From Chelativorans intermedius (lineage in GTDB: Bacteria; Pseudomonadota; Alphaproteobacteria; Rhizobiales; Rhizobiaceae): DNA of 64,000 nt. This document shows, piece after piece, positions 40,148-49,593 of the stretch. Both the position numbers and the translations under genes were made by a program. Positions within the stretch are counted from its first letter, which is position 1, and every line of letters starts with the position of its first letter. The notes below the pieces were generated by a model. The model was not told where the DNA came from and made no database searches. It saw only the letters and a list, made by a program, of their open reading frames with translations. The DNA is taken from the NCBI RefSeq assembly GCF_025398255.1, contig NZ_JAODNW010000023.1, positions 1 through 64,000 of the forward strand, in the 5' to 3' direction.

Positions 40148-40157
40148 AGGCCGGCGC
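40136..40157. terminator. Strong hairpin across convergent stop codons
   Basis: A perfect 9-bp GC-rich stem (40136-40144 with 40149-40157) and a TAAA loop cover the stop codon of the Rnk-like gene and abut the choV stop. No T run follows, but position between convergent genes suggests a bidirectional transcript end. Confidence 0.6.
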
Positions 40158-41360
40158 TCACAGCCTCTCGCCACCCCCGCGCACGATCGCCTTGAGCACA
40201 TCGCGCACACCGATGGCGCCCAGGAAGCGTGATGATTCGTCGAACACCGCGACGGGCGCCGTCTCCGACTGGTGCATGGCATGCATCACGGTCCTGAGCG
40301 GCGTGCCGGCTTGGGCCCAGAACACCTTGGGCTTGTCCTCCGGCAGCGGCTCGACATTGTCGCAGGCCACCCAGATGGCCGGCCTGCCGTCGCGCTCGGC
40401 GTCCACCACCAGCATGTTCTCGTCGAGCCTGAATCGGGTGGTGCAGCGCCGGTCGAGCCACAGCCAGTCCTCGCCGGCGGCCGGCAGGTCGCGGGCATCG
40501 CGCATGACGTTCCAGGCGGTGAGCACCGACATCGGGTTCACGTTGGAGATGAAGTCGCGCACATAGTCGTTGCGCGGCCTGAGGACGATGTCCTCGGGGG
40601 TTCCGGTCTGCACGATGCGCCCGCCCTCCATGATGGAGATGCGGTTGCCGATCTTCAGCGCTTCCTCCAGATCGTGACTGACGAAGAGGATGGTCTTCTT
40701 CAGCCGCTCCTGCAGCTCGATCAATTCATCCTGCAGCTTGGTGCGGATGAGCGGATCGAGAGCGGAGAACGGCTCGTCCATGAGCAGGATCGGCGCCTGC
40801 GTGGCAAAGGCACGGGCAAGCCCCACGCGCTGCTGCATGCCGCCGGACAGCTCGTGCGCGTATTTGCCCGCCCAGTCCTCCAGATGCACAAGCTCGAGCT
40901 GCGCCATGACGCGCTCCTTGCGCTCCTTCGCCGGCACGCCGGAAAGCTCCAGCCCGAAGCCCACATTCTCCTCCACCGTCCGCCAGGGCAGAAGCGCGAA
41001 CTGCTGGAAGACCATGGCCACACATTCGCGGCGGATCTTCCTGAGCTCGGCCTGCGAACAGGTGACCACATCGGCCGACCAGTCGCCGTCGCGCACGATC
41101 ACCTGGCCGCGCGCCACCGTGTTGAGCCGGTTGACGGCGCGCAGCAGCGTCGACTTGCCGGAGCCGGAAAGGCCCATCAGCACCGAGATCTCGCCCTTCT
41201 CCACCGTCAGATCACAGCCCGCGCACCCCAGCACGGCGCCCGTCTTCTCCAGGATCTCGGTGCGGCTCGCCCCCGCATCGAGAAGCGGCATGGCGGCGGC
41301 GCGCTCCTTGGCGCTGCCGAAAACGATGTCGACACCGCGGAAGTCGATGGCCGGCTTCAT
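40158..41360 (-). CDS. choV: Choline ABC importer ATPase
   Basis: The 400-residue ATPase has Walker A GLSGSGKSTLLRAVNRL, signature LSGGMQQRVGLARA and Walker B PILLMDEPFSALD. The C-terminal ~130 residues form a CBS-like regulatory region (ETAPVAVFDESSRFLGAIGV), typical of the OpuA/ProV/ChoV group. It is the third gene of choXWV, overlapping choW by 4 bases. Confidence 0.92.
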   Translation of the reverse strand: MKPAIDFRGVDIVFGSAKERAAAMPLLDAGASRTEILEKTGAVLGCAGCDLTVEKGEISVLMGLSGSGKSTLLRAVNRLNTVARGQVIVRDGDWSADVVTCSQAELRKIRRECVAMVFQQFALLPWRTVEENVGFGLELSGVPAKERKERVMAQLELVHLEDWAGKYAHELSGGMQQRVGLARAFATQAPILLMDEPFSALDPLIRTKLQDELIELQERLKKTILFVSHDLEEALKIGNRISIMEGGRIVQTGTPEDIVLRPRNDYVRDFISNVNPMSVLTAWNVMRDARDLPAAGEDWLWLDRRCTTRFRLDENMLVVDAERDGRPAIWVACDNVEPLPEDKPKVFWAQAGTPLRTVMHAMHQSETAPVAVFDESSRFLGAIGVRDVLKAIVRGGGERL

Positions 41361-42211
41361 CGCTCGCCCTCCCGGCCGATGCGCGCCATGCGGTCGAGGA
41401 TGATCGCCAGAACCACGATGGCCAGCCCTGCTTCCAGTCCGAGCGGAATGTTGACCGAGTTCAGCGCCCGCACGACCGGCTTGCCAAGGCCGTTGGCGCC
41501 GATCAGAGCGGCGATGACCACCATGGACAGCGACAGCATGATGCATTGGGTGAGCCCCGCCATGATGGAGGGAAGCGCGGCCGGCAGTTCCACCTTCCAC
41601 AGAAGCTGGCGCCGCGTCGCGCCGAACGCCTCGCCCGCCTCCAGCATGGGCTTTGGCACCGAAGTTATGCCAAGATAGGTGAGCCGTATGGGCGCCGGCG
41701 AGGCGAAGATGACGGTCACGATGAGCCCCGGTGCGGCCCCGAGGCCGAACAGGATGAGCACCGGGATGAGATAGACGAAGGTGGGCAGGGTCTGCATCAG
41801 GTCGAGGATGGGCCGCAGAACCTGATAGACGCGGGCATTGTGCGCTGCCCAGATGCCGACGGGAACGCCGATGGCCATGGAGACGGCGGCAGCGGCCACC
41901 ACCAGGACGAGGGTTTCCACCGTCTCCTTCCACAGGCCCTGGTTGATGATGAACAGCAGGCCGATGGCCACCCCGACCGCCAGCTTCCAGGAGCGCTGCA
42001 GGACATAGGCGAGAGCGGCGATCGCCAGCACCACGAGAACCGGCGGCATCCACAGGAGGAAACCGGCCATGCCGTCCAGGAGGACGGCCAGGCCGCTGGC
42101 CAGATTGTCGAACAGCCAGGCGAAATTGGTTGTCAGAAAATCGAAGAAGGCGCGGCCCCATCTGCCGATGGGTATCTTCCAGGCCGCGATCCATTGCGTA
42201 ACGGGATCCAT
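41357..42211 (-). CDS. choW: Choline ABC importer permease
   Basis: The 284-residue permease has about six to seven helices and the coupling loop EAGEAFGATRRQLLWKVELPAALPSIMAG. The wording matches ProW/ChoW permeases of the quaternary-amine family. It starts at 42211 (MDPVTQWIAAWK), 80 bases after choX with a hairpin between. Confidence 0.92.
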   Translation of the reverse strand: MDPVTQWIAAWKIPIGRWGRAFFDFLTTNFAWLFDNLASGLAVLLDGMAGFLLWMPPVLVVLAIAALAYVLQRSWKLAVGVAIGLLFIINQGLWKETVETLVLVVAAAAVSMAIGVPVGIWAAHNARVYQVLRPILDLMQTLPTFVYLIPVLILFGLGAAPGLIVTVIFASPAPIRLTYLGITSVPKPMLEAGEAFGATRRQLLWKVELPAALPSIMAGLTQCIMLSLSMVVIAALIGANGLGKPVVRALNSVNIPLGLEAGLAIVVLAIILDRMARIGREGER

Positions 42212-42259
42212 GGGAAAACGGTCTTCCGGGTCGCTTCACGTTCGGGCGGAAAGGAAATC

Positions 42260-42281
42260 GGGCGCCGCTGGCACGGCGCCC
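42260..42281 (-). terminator. Intercistronic hairpin between choX and choW
   Basis: A perfect 8-bp GC-rich stem (42260-42267 with 42274-42281) and a six-base loop lie between choX and choW. On the minus strand a pyrimidine-rich tract follows. It likely acts as a partial terminator or mRNA-stabilising stem. Confidence 0.6.
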
Positions 42282-42291
42282 GTCACTTGCC

Positions 42292-43239
42292 CTACAGTCC
42301 GAGATGCGCCCTCACCGCCGCGAGCCCATCCTCCCCCTCGAAGGTGGTGACGCCCGCAAGCCAAGGCTCGAGCGCCTGCGGATGCGCCTTCAGCCAGGCC
42401 GTGGCCGCCGCCTTCGGCTCCGCGCCGTCATCGAGGATGGCGCCCATGATCTCGTTTTCCATCTCCAGCGAGAAGACCATGTTCTTCAGAAGCTGTCCGA
42501 GATTGGGGCACTCCTCGGCAAGACCGGCGCGCACATTGGTGTGCACCGTGGCGCCGCCATAGTTGGGGCCGAACACATCGTCACCGCCGTCGAGATACGC
42601 CATGTCGATATTGGCGTTCATGGGATGCGGCTCCCAGCCGAGGAAGACCACGTGCTCCTGGCGCTGCACCGCACGGCGCACCTGGGAGAGCATGCCCGCC
42701 TCCGAGCTTTCCACCAGCTCGAAGCCCGAAAGGCCGAAGGTGTCGTTCTCGATCATCTCCAGGATCAGCCGGTTGCCGTCATTTCCCGGCTCGATGCCGT
42801 AGATCTTGCCGTCCAGTTCCTCGCGGAACCTGGCGATGTCGGCAAAGGTCTTCAGGCCGGCATCATAGGTGTATTGCGGCACGGCAAGGGTGTATTTGGC
42901 CCCTTCCAGATTGGTGACGATGGTCTCCACCGAGCCATCCTCGCGATAGGGCGCGATGTCGGCCTCCATGGTGGGCATCCAGTTGCCCAGGAAGACATCC
43001 ACATCCTTGTTCTTGAGCGAGGCGTAGGTGACGGGCACGGACAGCACCTGCGTTTCCGGCTCGTAGCCCAGCCCTTCGAGCACCACCGAGGCGGTCGCCG
43101 TGGTGGCGGTGATGTCGGTCCAGCCGACATCCGAGAAGGTCACGGAGCGGCACTCGGCGGGCTCGGCGGCGAAACCGGCGCCGGCCCAAAGGCCGAGGGC
43201 CACACCAAGACCGACTGCGACAAATCTGTTCTGAGACAT
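42292..43239 (-). CDS. choX: Choline-binding protein of the ABC importer
   Basis: ChoX captures choline in the periplasm for ChoWV. The 315-residue product has a signal peptide (about 1-24, ending GFAAEP) and the type II quaternary-amine binding-protein text VTFSDVGWTDITATTA and VDVFLGNWMPTMEAD. The W-rich pocket positions (GWTD, NWMP, WEPHPM) fit. The start at 43239 follows GGGGAGAA. First gene of choXWV. Confidence 0.93.
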   Translation of the reverse strand: MSQNRFVAVGLGVALGLWAGAGFAAEPAECRSVTFSDVGWTDITATTATASVVLEGLGYEPETQVLSVPVTYASLKNKDVDVFLGNWMPTMEADIAPYREDGSVETIVTNLEGAKYTLAVPQYTYDAGLKTFADIARFREELDGKIYGIEPGNDGNRLILEMIENDTFGLSGFELVESSEAGMLSQVRRAVQRQEHVVFLGWEPHPMNANIDMAYLDGGDDVFGPNYGGATVHTNVRAGLAEECPNLGQLLKNMVFSLEMENEIMGAILDDGAEPKAAATAWLKAHPQALEPWLAGVTTFEGEDGLAAVRAHLGL

Positions 43240-43899
43240 GACGGTTCTCCCCTGGGATTGTGCTTCGATGTAATTTCTTGCGCGCGCCGTTTAACCGGCT
43301 TTGCCATTTCTTTCAAACGCAAGCACCATTTCGGTCCGGCCGCAAGCCGAAAGAATGCGCTTCGTGCAAGGACGTCCGCCCGCGCGCGCAGGATCGCCTC
43401 GCCCGGCTTTCTCCGTCCGGCCTTCGGCGAGGAAAGCGGGAAACGGGGCGCATTGATCGCGCCTCTCTGCTTGTCTGCGGCGCGTCCAGCGGCCCTCGGC
43501 TTCTCCGCACCCTGCCTCTCGCGGGCCCACAGATGCCTTCGGGAACCGACCTCGAAGGGAGTGGCCGCCGCCGCTCTTCCGAACACCCGCTGCGCATCCG
43601 GTTCCCGCGAGGGCGATGGGGCAGGAGAAGGGCGGCGGTGCGGGCGGGGATGAGAAAGGGAGGAGGAGCGAATGGCGAATAGGGAGTAACGAGCAACGGG
43701 TTTGCAGGGGGAAAAGTTTGGAGGGCTTGAACCCGTCCCCACGCGGAATGGGGATCGAGCGCGGTTCCGCAGGCTGCGACGGGATGCCCCGGCAAGGCGG
43801 GCGACCGGCATCACAGGTTGTGACGGCGACGGAAAGGCCCTATCTCAACGCATCAGGCGCCGTTGAGCGCCCTTGCGCTCGGTCACGAAGGAGGCGCCC
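43240..43899. other. 660-base gap upstream of choX
   Basis: The choX promoter must lie here. Both strands have open frames but they are Arg/Pro-rich, unmatched to any family and lack ribosome sites. No repeat, tRNA or clear hairpin is seen. A BetI-type regulator gene is not present. Confidence 0.4.
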
Positions 43900-45021
43900 G
43901 TGATTGGTTGGATCGTCGATTTCTTTTTCCACATGCTTCGCCTGCTCGCCCGCCTTCTGCGCCGCGCATTCTCCTGGCTCGGCTGGCCCTTTCAGGCGCT
44001 GCGGCGCTGGTATGCCCGGCGCGGCTGGATCCTGCGCACGACGGTGGCGGGCGTGGTTCTCCTGTTTCTCGGGCTTTACGGCTACTTCTTCTGGCAGACC
44101 CAGATATGGCACGGGTTCGACCCCGACTATGTGCGCGCCTACGGGCTGGAAGGGCGCGGCGTCTCGGCCGGCGAGCAGGTGGCGGCGACGGGGGATGCGG
44201 GGGCGCGCACCTGCGGGCGCTCCGCCATCACCGACGTGGCTGCCGACCTGACCGACTTCAACGTCAACGAGAATGCGTGGATCACGTCCATGCTTCTCTA
44301 CAAGCTGGGCTTTTTCGGCCTCGACTGGGACGACACGCCGTTCTTCGACAACAAGGCTTCCTTCCAGCGCGGCGTGAACCAGACGGTGCGCCGCACCGCC
44401 GTGGAGCTGGTGGACGCGCTGGGCCGCGTGCGCGGCACCTCGCAGATCGACAGCGATCTGCAGAAAGCCCGCGAAAACATCCAGTTCTCCGAGGATGCCT
44501 GGTATTTCGGGCTCAACCCCTTCGGCCCCAAGACGCCGACCCCCAGCTTCTACCGCACGGCGATCACCTCGCTGCGCAGCTTCAACGACCGGCTGGAGCG
44601 CTGCGAAGCGGTCTTCGACGCGCGCGCCGACAATCTGATTCAGTTCCTGGACCGCGTCGCAAACGATCTCGGCTCCACCTCGGCCATCCTGCGCGAGCGC
44701 TCCGAAAACTACAATGCCGGATGGTTCGACACGCGCGCCGACGACCGTTTCTGGTTCGCCTACGGCCAGCTCTACGGCTATTATGGGATGCTGCATGCCG
44801 CCCGCGCCGACTTCGAGGATGTGGTGGCGCAGCGCTCGCTGGAATCGCTGTGGGAAACGACGGAAGACCAGTTCCGCGCCGCGCTCGACATCACGCCGGC
44901 CATCGTCTCCAACGGCCGCGAAGCCGGCTGGATCATGCCCACACACCTCGCGACCATGGGCTTCTACATTCTGCGCGTGCGATCGAACCTGGTGGAGTTG
45001 CGGCAGGTGCTGGATCGATGA
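43900..45021 (+). CDS. DUF2333 family membrane protein
   Basis: The 373-residue protein has an N-terminal membrane helix (LRTTVAGVVLLFLGLYGYFFW) and a long periplasmic part including TDFNVNENAWITSMLLYKLG and NFYRTAITSLRSFNDRLERC-like text (TPSFYRTAITSLRSFNDRL). Family function is unknown. The start is GTG 43900, five bases after AAGGAGG; an in-frame TTG at 43873 is less likely. Confidence 0.85.
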   Translation: MIGWIVDFFFHMLRLLARLLRRAFSWLGWPFQALRRWYARRGWILRTTVAGVVLLFLGLYGYFFWQTQIWHGFDPDYVRAYGLEGRGVSAGEQVAATGDAGARTCGRSAITDVAADLTDFNVNENAWITSMLLYKLGFFGLDWDDTPFFDNKASFQRGVNQTVRRTAVELVDALGRVRGTSQIDSDLQKARENIQFSEDAWYFGLNPFGPKTPTPSFYRTAITSLRSFNDRLERCEAVFDARADNLIQFLDRVANDLGSTSAILRERSENYNAGWFDTRADDRFWFAYGQLYGYYGMLHAARADFEDVVAQRSLESLWETTEDQFRAALDITPAIVSNGREAGWIMPTHLATMGFYILRVRSNLVELRQVLDR

Positions 45022-45100
45022 ACGAAATTGTCGTGCTGCAGTCGATCAGACACGGTCAATATGCTATCTAAGTCTACGCCGCGACAGTGAGGAAGCAGCC

Positions 45101-45646
45101 ATGGCACTGGTTTGGCCGGTCTATAATGGAAGAGAACCCACACGAGGCGGCCCATGGGCAAATATCTCAGCGCCCGACGCGATCTCGCTGTTCGAGCTCA
45201 GTGAGGCGGATTTTCTATCCGATCTGGACAAGACACCTCGCTTTGGCGACCAGCGACGCGAATTTTTCCACGAAGGTTTCAGGCACATAGTTATTGAAAT
45301 TGAACCTGATGAAGCCAGGAGGTCAGGATTGAAGCCGGGCTTCTATATCTCAAGGGTTGACCCAGAAGAGGCCTTTCGGCGGCTGATTGAGCACGCATTT
45401 GTGGGTGCACTCGGCTCGGAGAACGTTGTTCGGGTGGAATATTCCTCCACCACGGATTCAAGTGGAAACGATGCCATAAGAATTACCGTCGTGATAGCGC
45501 CTGGCGCAGTGAAACGTTTGAGAGAGGGAGCGGCACTCGATGCACTCGTGAGGCTTCGTGAGCGTTTGCGCGATATGCGGGAGGAGCGCAATCCGATCAT
45601 TGAATATGCCACCGAAGCCGAACTGGCACAGAATGCCGGTCATTAA
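45101..45646 (+). CDS. Unknown protein paired with an HEPN-like gene
   Basis: The 181-residue protein is an alpha/beta sequence with no family I can name. It contains LFELSEADFLSDLDKTPRFG, EGFRHIVIEIEPDEARRSGL, a strand pair (VVRVEYSSTTDSSGNDAIRI) and a charged C-terminal helix (VRLRERLRDMREERNPIIEY). It starts at 45101 with GAGGAAG upstream. It is visibly AT-richer than its neighbours, and its last 14 bases overlap the HEPN-like gene. The pairing suggests an antitoxin-like or companion role, which is inference. Confidence 0.62.
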   Translation: MALVWPVYNGREPTRGGPWANISAPDAISLFELSEADFLSDLDKTPRFGDQRREFFHEGFRHIVIEIEPDEARRSGLKPGFYISRVDPEEAFRRLIEHAFVGALGSENVVRVEYSSTTDSSGNDAIRITVVIAPGAVKRLREGAALDALVRLRERLRDMREERNPIIEYATEAELAQNAGH

Positions 45647-46151
45647 TCCGGATCACTTATTGGAACAGGCGGAGAGGCTGACCGCCCCTCCCGAAGCCGG
45701 AGCGCCCAGACAGGCTGATTTGCGAAGGGCCATCTCCGCTGCGTACTATGCGCTGTTTCATGAAATTCTCATTGAAGCAACAGATAACATGATCGGGCGG
45801 AAACATAGGCAGGAGGCCCGATATGAATTGGCCTACCGCAGCGTTGATCACAAATCGCTGCGATTATTGTGTGAAGAAATAAGAAAACAAAAGCTACCGG
45901 CAAAATACGCAAAATATGAACCAGAAGGTGGATTTGGACCGGATCTGTCAGCCGTTGCGACAGCCTTTCTGGAACTTCAGGAGAAACGGAACATCGCGGA
46001 CTATGATCCGCTTTTCCGCGTGAGAACGTCAGACGCAGTTTTTGCGGTAGCAACCAGCCGCGATGCCATCCAGCGCTTGCGGGGCACACGCCGCGCGCGC
46101 CGAAAGGCCTTTCTTTCCCTGGTCTTCTTCTCTCCTAGAGGTCAAGGTTAG
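45633..46151 (+). CDS. HEPN-like protein
   Basis: The 172-residue, mainly helical protein starts at 45633 inside the end of the preceding gene. The phrase RRAISAAYYALFHEIL is like the helix of HEPN/UPF0332 proteins (R..AYYA.FH), and a later EKRNIADYDP resembles the R-x(n)-ADY region of that family, which supplies the nuclease residues in active members. The C-terminus is strongly basic. It is AT-richer than its surroundings. HEPN domains are often RNases of toxin or defence systems; activity here is not shown. Confidence 0.55.
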   Translation: MPVINPDHLLEQAERLTAPPEAGAPRQADLRRAISAAYYALFHEILIEATDNMIGRKHRQEARYELAYRSVDHKSLRLLCEEIRKQKLPAKYAKYEPEGGFGPDLSAVATAFLELQEKRNIADYDPLFRVRTSDAVFAVATSRDAIQRLRGTRRARRKAFLSLVFFSPRGQG

Positions 46152-46276
46152 CGTACGCGGCCCGCTCTGTCGCATTTCCCTTAGATTCTGCCTCTTTCGG
46201 AATGACGACCGCTGCGGTTCAATGACCATATGCAGTGGGCGAGATGACCCGAGGTGAAAGGGATGGAGAAAGCGTG

Positions 46277-47956
46277 ATGCCCGAGGTGAAATCCGACATC
46301 GAGATTGCGCGCGCTGCGCACAAGAAGCCCATTCAGGAGATCGGCGCCAAGCTCGGCATTCCGCCGGAGCACCTTCTGCCCTATGGCCACGACAAGGCGA
46401 AGGTCTCGGCCGACTTCATCGCCAAGGCACGGGCGAATGGCGACGGCAAGCTGATTCTCGTCACCGCCATCAACCCCACACCCGCCGGCGAGGGCAAGAC
46501 CACCACCACGGTGGGCCTCGGCGACGGGCTGAACCGGATCGGGAAGAAGGCCGCGGTGTGCATCCGCGAAGCCTCCCTCGGCCCCTGCTTCGGCATGAAG
46601 GGGGGCGCGGCCGGCGGCGGCTATGCGCAGGTCGTGCCCATGGAGGACATGAACCTGCACTTCACAGGCGACTTCCATGCCATCACCTCCGCCCACAACC
46701 TGCTTTCCGCGCTCATCGACAATCACATCTACTGGGGCAACGAGCTGGGCATCGACATCCGCCGGGTCGCCTGGCGCCGCGTGATGGACATGAACGACCG
46801 GGCGCTGCGGCAGATCATCTGCTCGCTCGGAGGCGTGGCCAACGGCTTTCCGCGCGAGGGGGGCTTCGACATCACCGTCGCCTCGGAGGTGATGGCCATC
46901 CTCTGCCTGGCCACGGACCTGAAGGACCTGGAGCGCCGTCTGGGTGACATCATCATCGGTTATCGCCGTGACAAGACACCCGTGTTCGCCCGCGACCTGA
47001 AGGCCGACGGCGCCATGGCGGTTCTGCTGAAGGATGCGCTGCAGCCCAACCTGGTGCAGACGCTCGAGAACAACCCCGCCTTCGTGCATGGCGGCCCCTT
47101 TGCCAACATCGCCCATGGCTGCAACTCCGTCATGGCCACCACCACGGCGCTGAAGCTTGCCGACTATGTGGTGACGGAGGCCGGTTTCGGCGCCGATCTC
47201 GGCGCCGAGAAGTTCTTCGACATCAAGTGCCGCAAGGCGGGGCTGAAGCCCGCCGCAGCCGTGATCGTGGCGACGGTGCGCGCGCTGAAAATGAACGGCG
47301 GGGTGAAGAAGGAGGACCTGGGCACGGAAGACGTGGCAGCGGTGAAGAAGGGCTGCGCCAATCTCGGCCGCCACATCGAGAACGTGAAGCAGTTCGGCGT
47401 GCCCGCCATCGTGGCCATCAACCACTTCCACACCGACACGCAGGCCGAAATCGAGGCCGTGAAAGCCTATGTTGCCGCTCAGGGAGAGGAGGCGGTGCTG
47501 TGCCGGCACTGGGCGGAAGGCTCCGCCGGCATCGAGGAGCTGGCGCACAAGGTGGTGCAGCTTGCCGAAGGCGGCAGCTCGCAGTTCGCCCCGCTCTACC
47601 CCGAGGACATGCCGCTGTTCGAGAAGATCGACACCATTGTGAAGCGCATCTATCGCGGTTCGGAGGCGATTGCCGACAAGTCGGTTCGCGCCCAGTTGAA
47701 GCAATGGGAGGACCAGGGCTATGGCCATCTGCCGGTGTGCATGGCCAAGACGCAATACTCCTTCTCGACCGACCCCAATCTGCGCGGCGCGCCCACCGGC
47801 CATGTGGTGCCGGTGCGCGAGGTGCGCCTTTCGGCGGGCGCCGGCTTCGTCGTCGCCATCTGCGGCGAGATCATGACCATGCCCGGCCTGCCACGCACGC
47901 CGGCGGCGGAGAAGATCTTCCTGAACGAGGCGGGCCACATCGAAGGGCTGTTCTGA
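46277..47956 (+). CDS. fhs: Formate-tetrahydrofolate ligase
   Basis: The enzyme makes 10-formyltetrahydrofolate from formate, THF and ATP. The 559-residue product has the P-loop-like [18 protein letters not shown], the [19 protein letters not shown] motif, the folate/pterin region and [20 protein letters not shown] near the end. Length is normal. The start at 46277 follows GGAGAA; GTG 46274 is in frame just before. It lies 125 bases after the HEPN-like gene. Confidence 0.95.
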   Translation: MPEVKSDIEIARAAHKKPIQEIGAKLGIPPEHLLPYGHDKAKVSADFIAKARANGDGKLILVTAINPTPAGEGKTTTTVGLGDGLNRIGKKAAVCIREASLGPCFGMKGGAAGGGYAQVVPMEDMNLHFTGDFHAITSAHNLLSALIDNHIYWGNELGIDIRRVAWRRVMDMNDRALRQIICSLGGVANGFPREGGFDITVASEVMAILCLATDLKDLERRLGDIIIGYRRDKTPVFARDLKADGAMAVLLKDALQPNLVQTLENNPAFVHGGPFANIAHGCNSVMATTTALKLADYVVTEAGFGADLGAEKFFDIKCRKAGLKPAAAVIVATVRALKMNGGVKKEDLGTEDVAAVKKGCANLGRHIENVKQFGVPAIVAINHFHTDTQAEIEAVKAYVAAQGEEAVLCRHWAEGSAGIEELAHKVVQLAEGGSSQFAPLYPEDMPLFEKIDTIVKRIYRGSEAIADKSVRAQLKQWEDQGYGHLPVCMAKTQYSFSTDPNLRGAPTGHVVPVREVRLSAGAGFVVAICGEIMTMPGLPRTPAAEKIFLNEAGHIEGLF

Positions 47957-48022
47957 CGCGGCGCCCGGCCCGCGCCTGGGCCGGGGCGTGACCGGATTCA
48001 TTTGATCTGGCGGGATTTTTGT

Positions 48023-48046
48023 CCGAAAAGCGGACCCGCGTTTCGG
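48023..48046. repeat. RIME-like palindromic intergenic repeat
   Basis: CCGAAA (48023-48028) and TTTCGG (48041-48046) enclose a second GCGG/CCGC pairing, giving an imperfect 24-base palindrome between fhs and the SDR gene. It resembles the short palindromic repeats I recall from rhizobial and Brucella intergenic DNA. Only one palindrome is present, so it may be a remnant. Confidence 0.5.
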
Positions 48047-48068
48047 GAATCCTGTCTGGGAGGCGTTC

Positions 48069-48830
48069 ATGAATCCATCCGGCATCACCGCGCTTGTCAC
48101 CGGCGGCGGCTCGGGCCTTGGCGAGGCGACGGCGCGCGCCCTGGCACAGCGGGGCGCAAAGGTGGCCATCGCCGATATCGGCATGGAGAGGGCCCGCACG
48201 GTGGCCGCTGAGATCGGCGGGCTGGCAGTGCGCTGCGATGTGACCAGCGCGGAGGAGGCGGAAACTGCCCTCGCCGCCGCGACGGAGAAGCTGGGGTCGC
48301 CGCGCATCCTCGTCAACTGCGCCGGCATCGCCGTGGCGATGAAGACCGTGGGCAGGGACGGGCCGCATCCGCTCGACCTCTATCGCAGGGTGATCGAGAT
48401 CAACCTGCTCGGCACCTTCAACATGATCCGCCTCTTCGCCGCCCGCGCGCAGGAGCTGGAGCCGCTGGAGGGTGGAGAGCGCGGCGTCATCGTCAACACC
48501 GCTTCCGTTGCCGCCTTCGACGGGCAGATCGGCCAGGCTGCCTATGCCGCCTCAAAGGGCGGCGTGGTGGGCATGACGCTGCCCGTTGCGCGCGATCTCG
48601 CCCGCGCTGGCATCCGCGTGTGCACCATCGCGCCGGGCATCTTCAAGACGCCCATGATGGCCGGCCTGCCCGAGGAGGCGCAGGCCTCGCTCGCCCAGCA
48701 GGTGCCCTTCCCGCCGCGGCTCGGCGAACCGGCCGAATATGCGGCGCTTGCCTGCCATATCGTCGAAAACCAGATGCTGAACGGCGAGACGATCCGGCTC
48801 GATGGCGCCATCCGCATGGCGCCCCGATAG
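48069..48830 (+). CDS. Short-chain dehydrogenase, 3-hydroxyacyl-CoA type
   Basis: The 253-residue SDR has TGGGSGLG (cofactor loop), NCAGIAVA, catalytic Ser in [11 protein letters not shown] and YAASKGG (Tyr, Lys). Wording with [19 protein letters not shown] is that of the HSD17B10-like 3-hydroxyacyl-CoA dehydrogenases, so a role in branched-chain or fatty acid oxidation is likely, not proven. Confidence 0.88.
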   Translation: MNPSGITALVTGGGSGLGEATARALAQRGAKVAIADIGMERARTVAAEIGGLAVRCDVTSAEEAETALAAATEKLGSPRILVNCAGIAVAMKTVGRDGPHPLDLYRRVIEINLLGTFNMIRLFAARAQELEPLEGGERGVIVNTASVAAFDGQIGQAAYAASKGGVVGMTLPVARDLARAGIRVCTIAPGIFKTPMMAGLPEEAQASLAQQVPFPPRLGEPAEYAALACHIVENQMLNGETIRLDGAIRMAPR

Positions 48831-48839
48831 GACGCGGCG

Positions 48840-49589
48840 ATGGCCAGGGCCGACCCCTTCCTCAAAACCGACGCACAAGCCATCCGGCTGGCGAAGACGC
48901 TGATGCGCACCGCCCGCTTTGGCGCGCTGGCCACCATCGACGCCGACGGCGCGCCGCTGGCAACCCGCGTGGCAGTGGCCACCGACACGGATGGCGCGCC
49001 GCTAATCCTGGTCTCCACGCTTTCCGCGCATACAGCGGCGCTGCAGGCCGAGCCGCGCTGCGCGCTGCTGGTGGGCGAGCCCGGCAAGGGCGACCCCCTC
49101 GCCCATCCGCGGCTGACCCTGAAGGCGCGGGCCGAAAGGCTGCAGCCCGGCACGGCCGGCCACGCGCATGCGAGGCGGCGCTACCTCAACCGACATCCCA
49201 AGGCGAAGCTCTATGAAGGCTTCCCGGATTTCAGCTTCTTCCGGCTGGAGCCGCAGGACGGGCTTCTCAACGGCGGCTTTGCCCGTGCCTACCGGCTGAC
49301 GCGGGGGGAACTGCTGGCGCCGGCGCAGATCGCCGCCGCCCTCGCCGAGACCGAGCAGCAGGCCCTCGACCATATGAATGCCGAGCACGCCGACGCCGTC
49401 GAAGCCTATGCCACGGCGCTGGCCGCAGGCACGGCGGGCCAGTGGCGGCTTGTCGGCATCGACCCGGAGGGCATGGACCTCGCCCGGGGCGACGAGGTGC
49501 GGCGCGTCTTCTTCGAGGCGCCGCTCGGCGAGCCCTCGCAATTGCGCCCCGTGCTCGTGGCCATGGCCAGGAAGGCGCGCGGCGGCTAG
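48840..49589 (+). CDS. HugZ-like pyridoxamine-oxidase-fold protein
   Basis: The 249-residue protein has an N-terminal split-barrel domain (TARFGALATIDADGAPLATR; PRCALLVGEPGKGDPLAHPR) and a C-terminal DUF2470-like part (ALDHMNAEHADAVEAYA). This combination is that of HugZ-type proteins, some of which degrade haem. A haem role here is possible only by family. It starts nine bases after the SDR gene. Confidence 0.82.
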   Translation: MARADPFLKTDAQAIRLAKTLMRTARFGALATIDADGAPLATRVAVATDTDGAPLILVSTLSAHTAALQAEPRCALLVGEPGKGDPLAHPRLTLKARAERLQPGTAGHAHARRRYLNRHPKAKLYEGFPDFSFFRLEPQDGLLNGGFARAYRLTRGELLAPAQIAAALAETEQQALDHMNAEHADAVEAYATALAAGTAGQWRLVGIDPEGMDLARGDEVRRVFFEAPLGEPSQLRPVLVAMARKARGG

Positions 49590-49593
49590 GCCC

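Noticed and set aside
43240-43899. Possible gene in the gap upstream of choX
   Set aside because: No frame has a ribosome site or recognisable protein; composition is like non-coding GC-rich DNA.
45022-45100. Promoter for the HEPN-like pair
   Set aside because: A TATGCT could be a -10 but no -35 at suitable spacing is visible, so it is not reported as a feature.
46181-48328. Long minus-strand frame opposite fhs
   Set aside because: It is a shadow of fhs, whose motifs are unambiguous.
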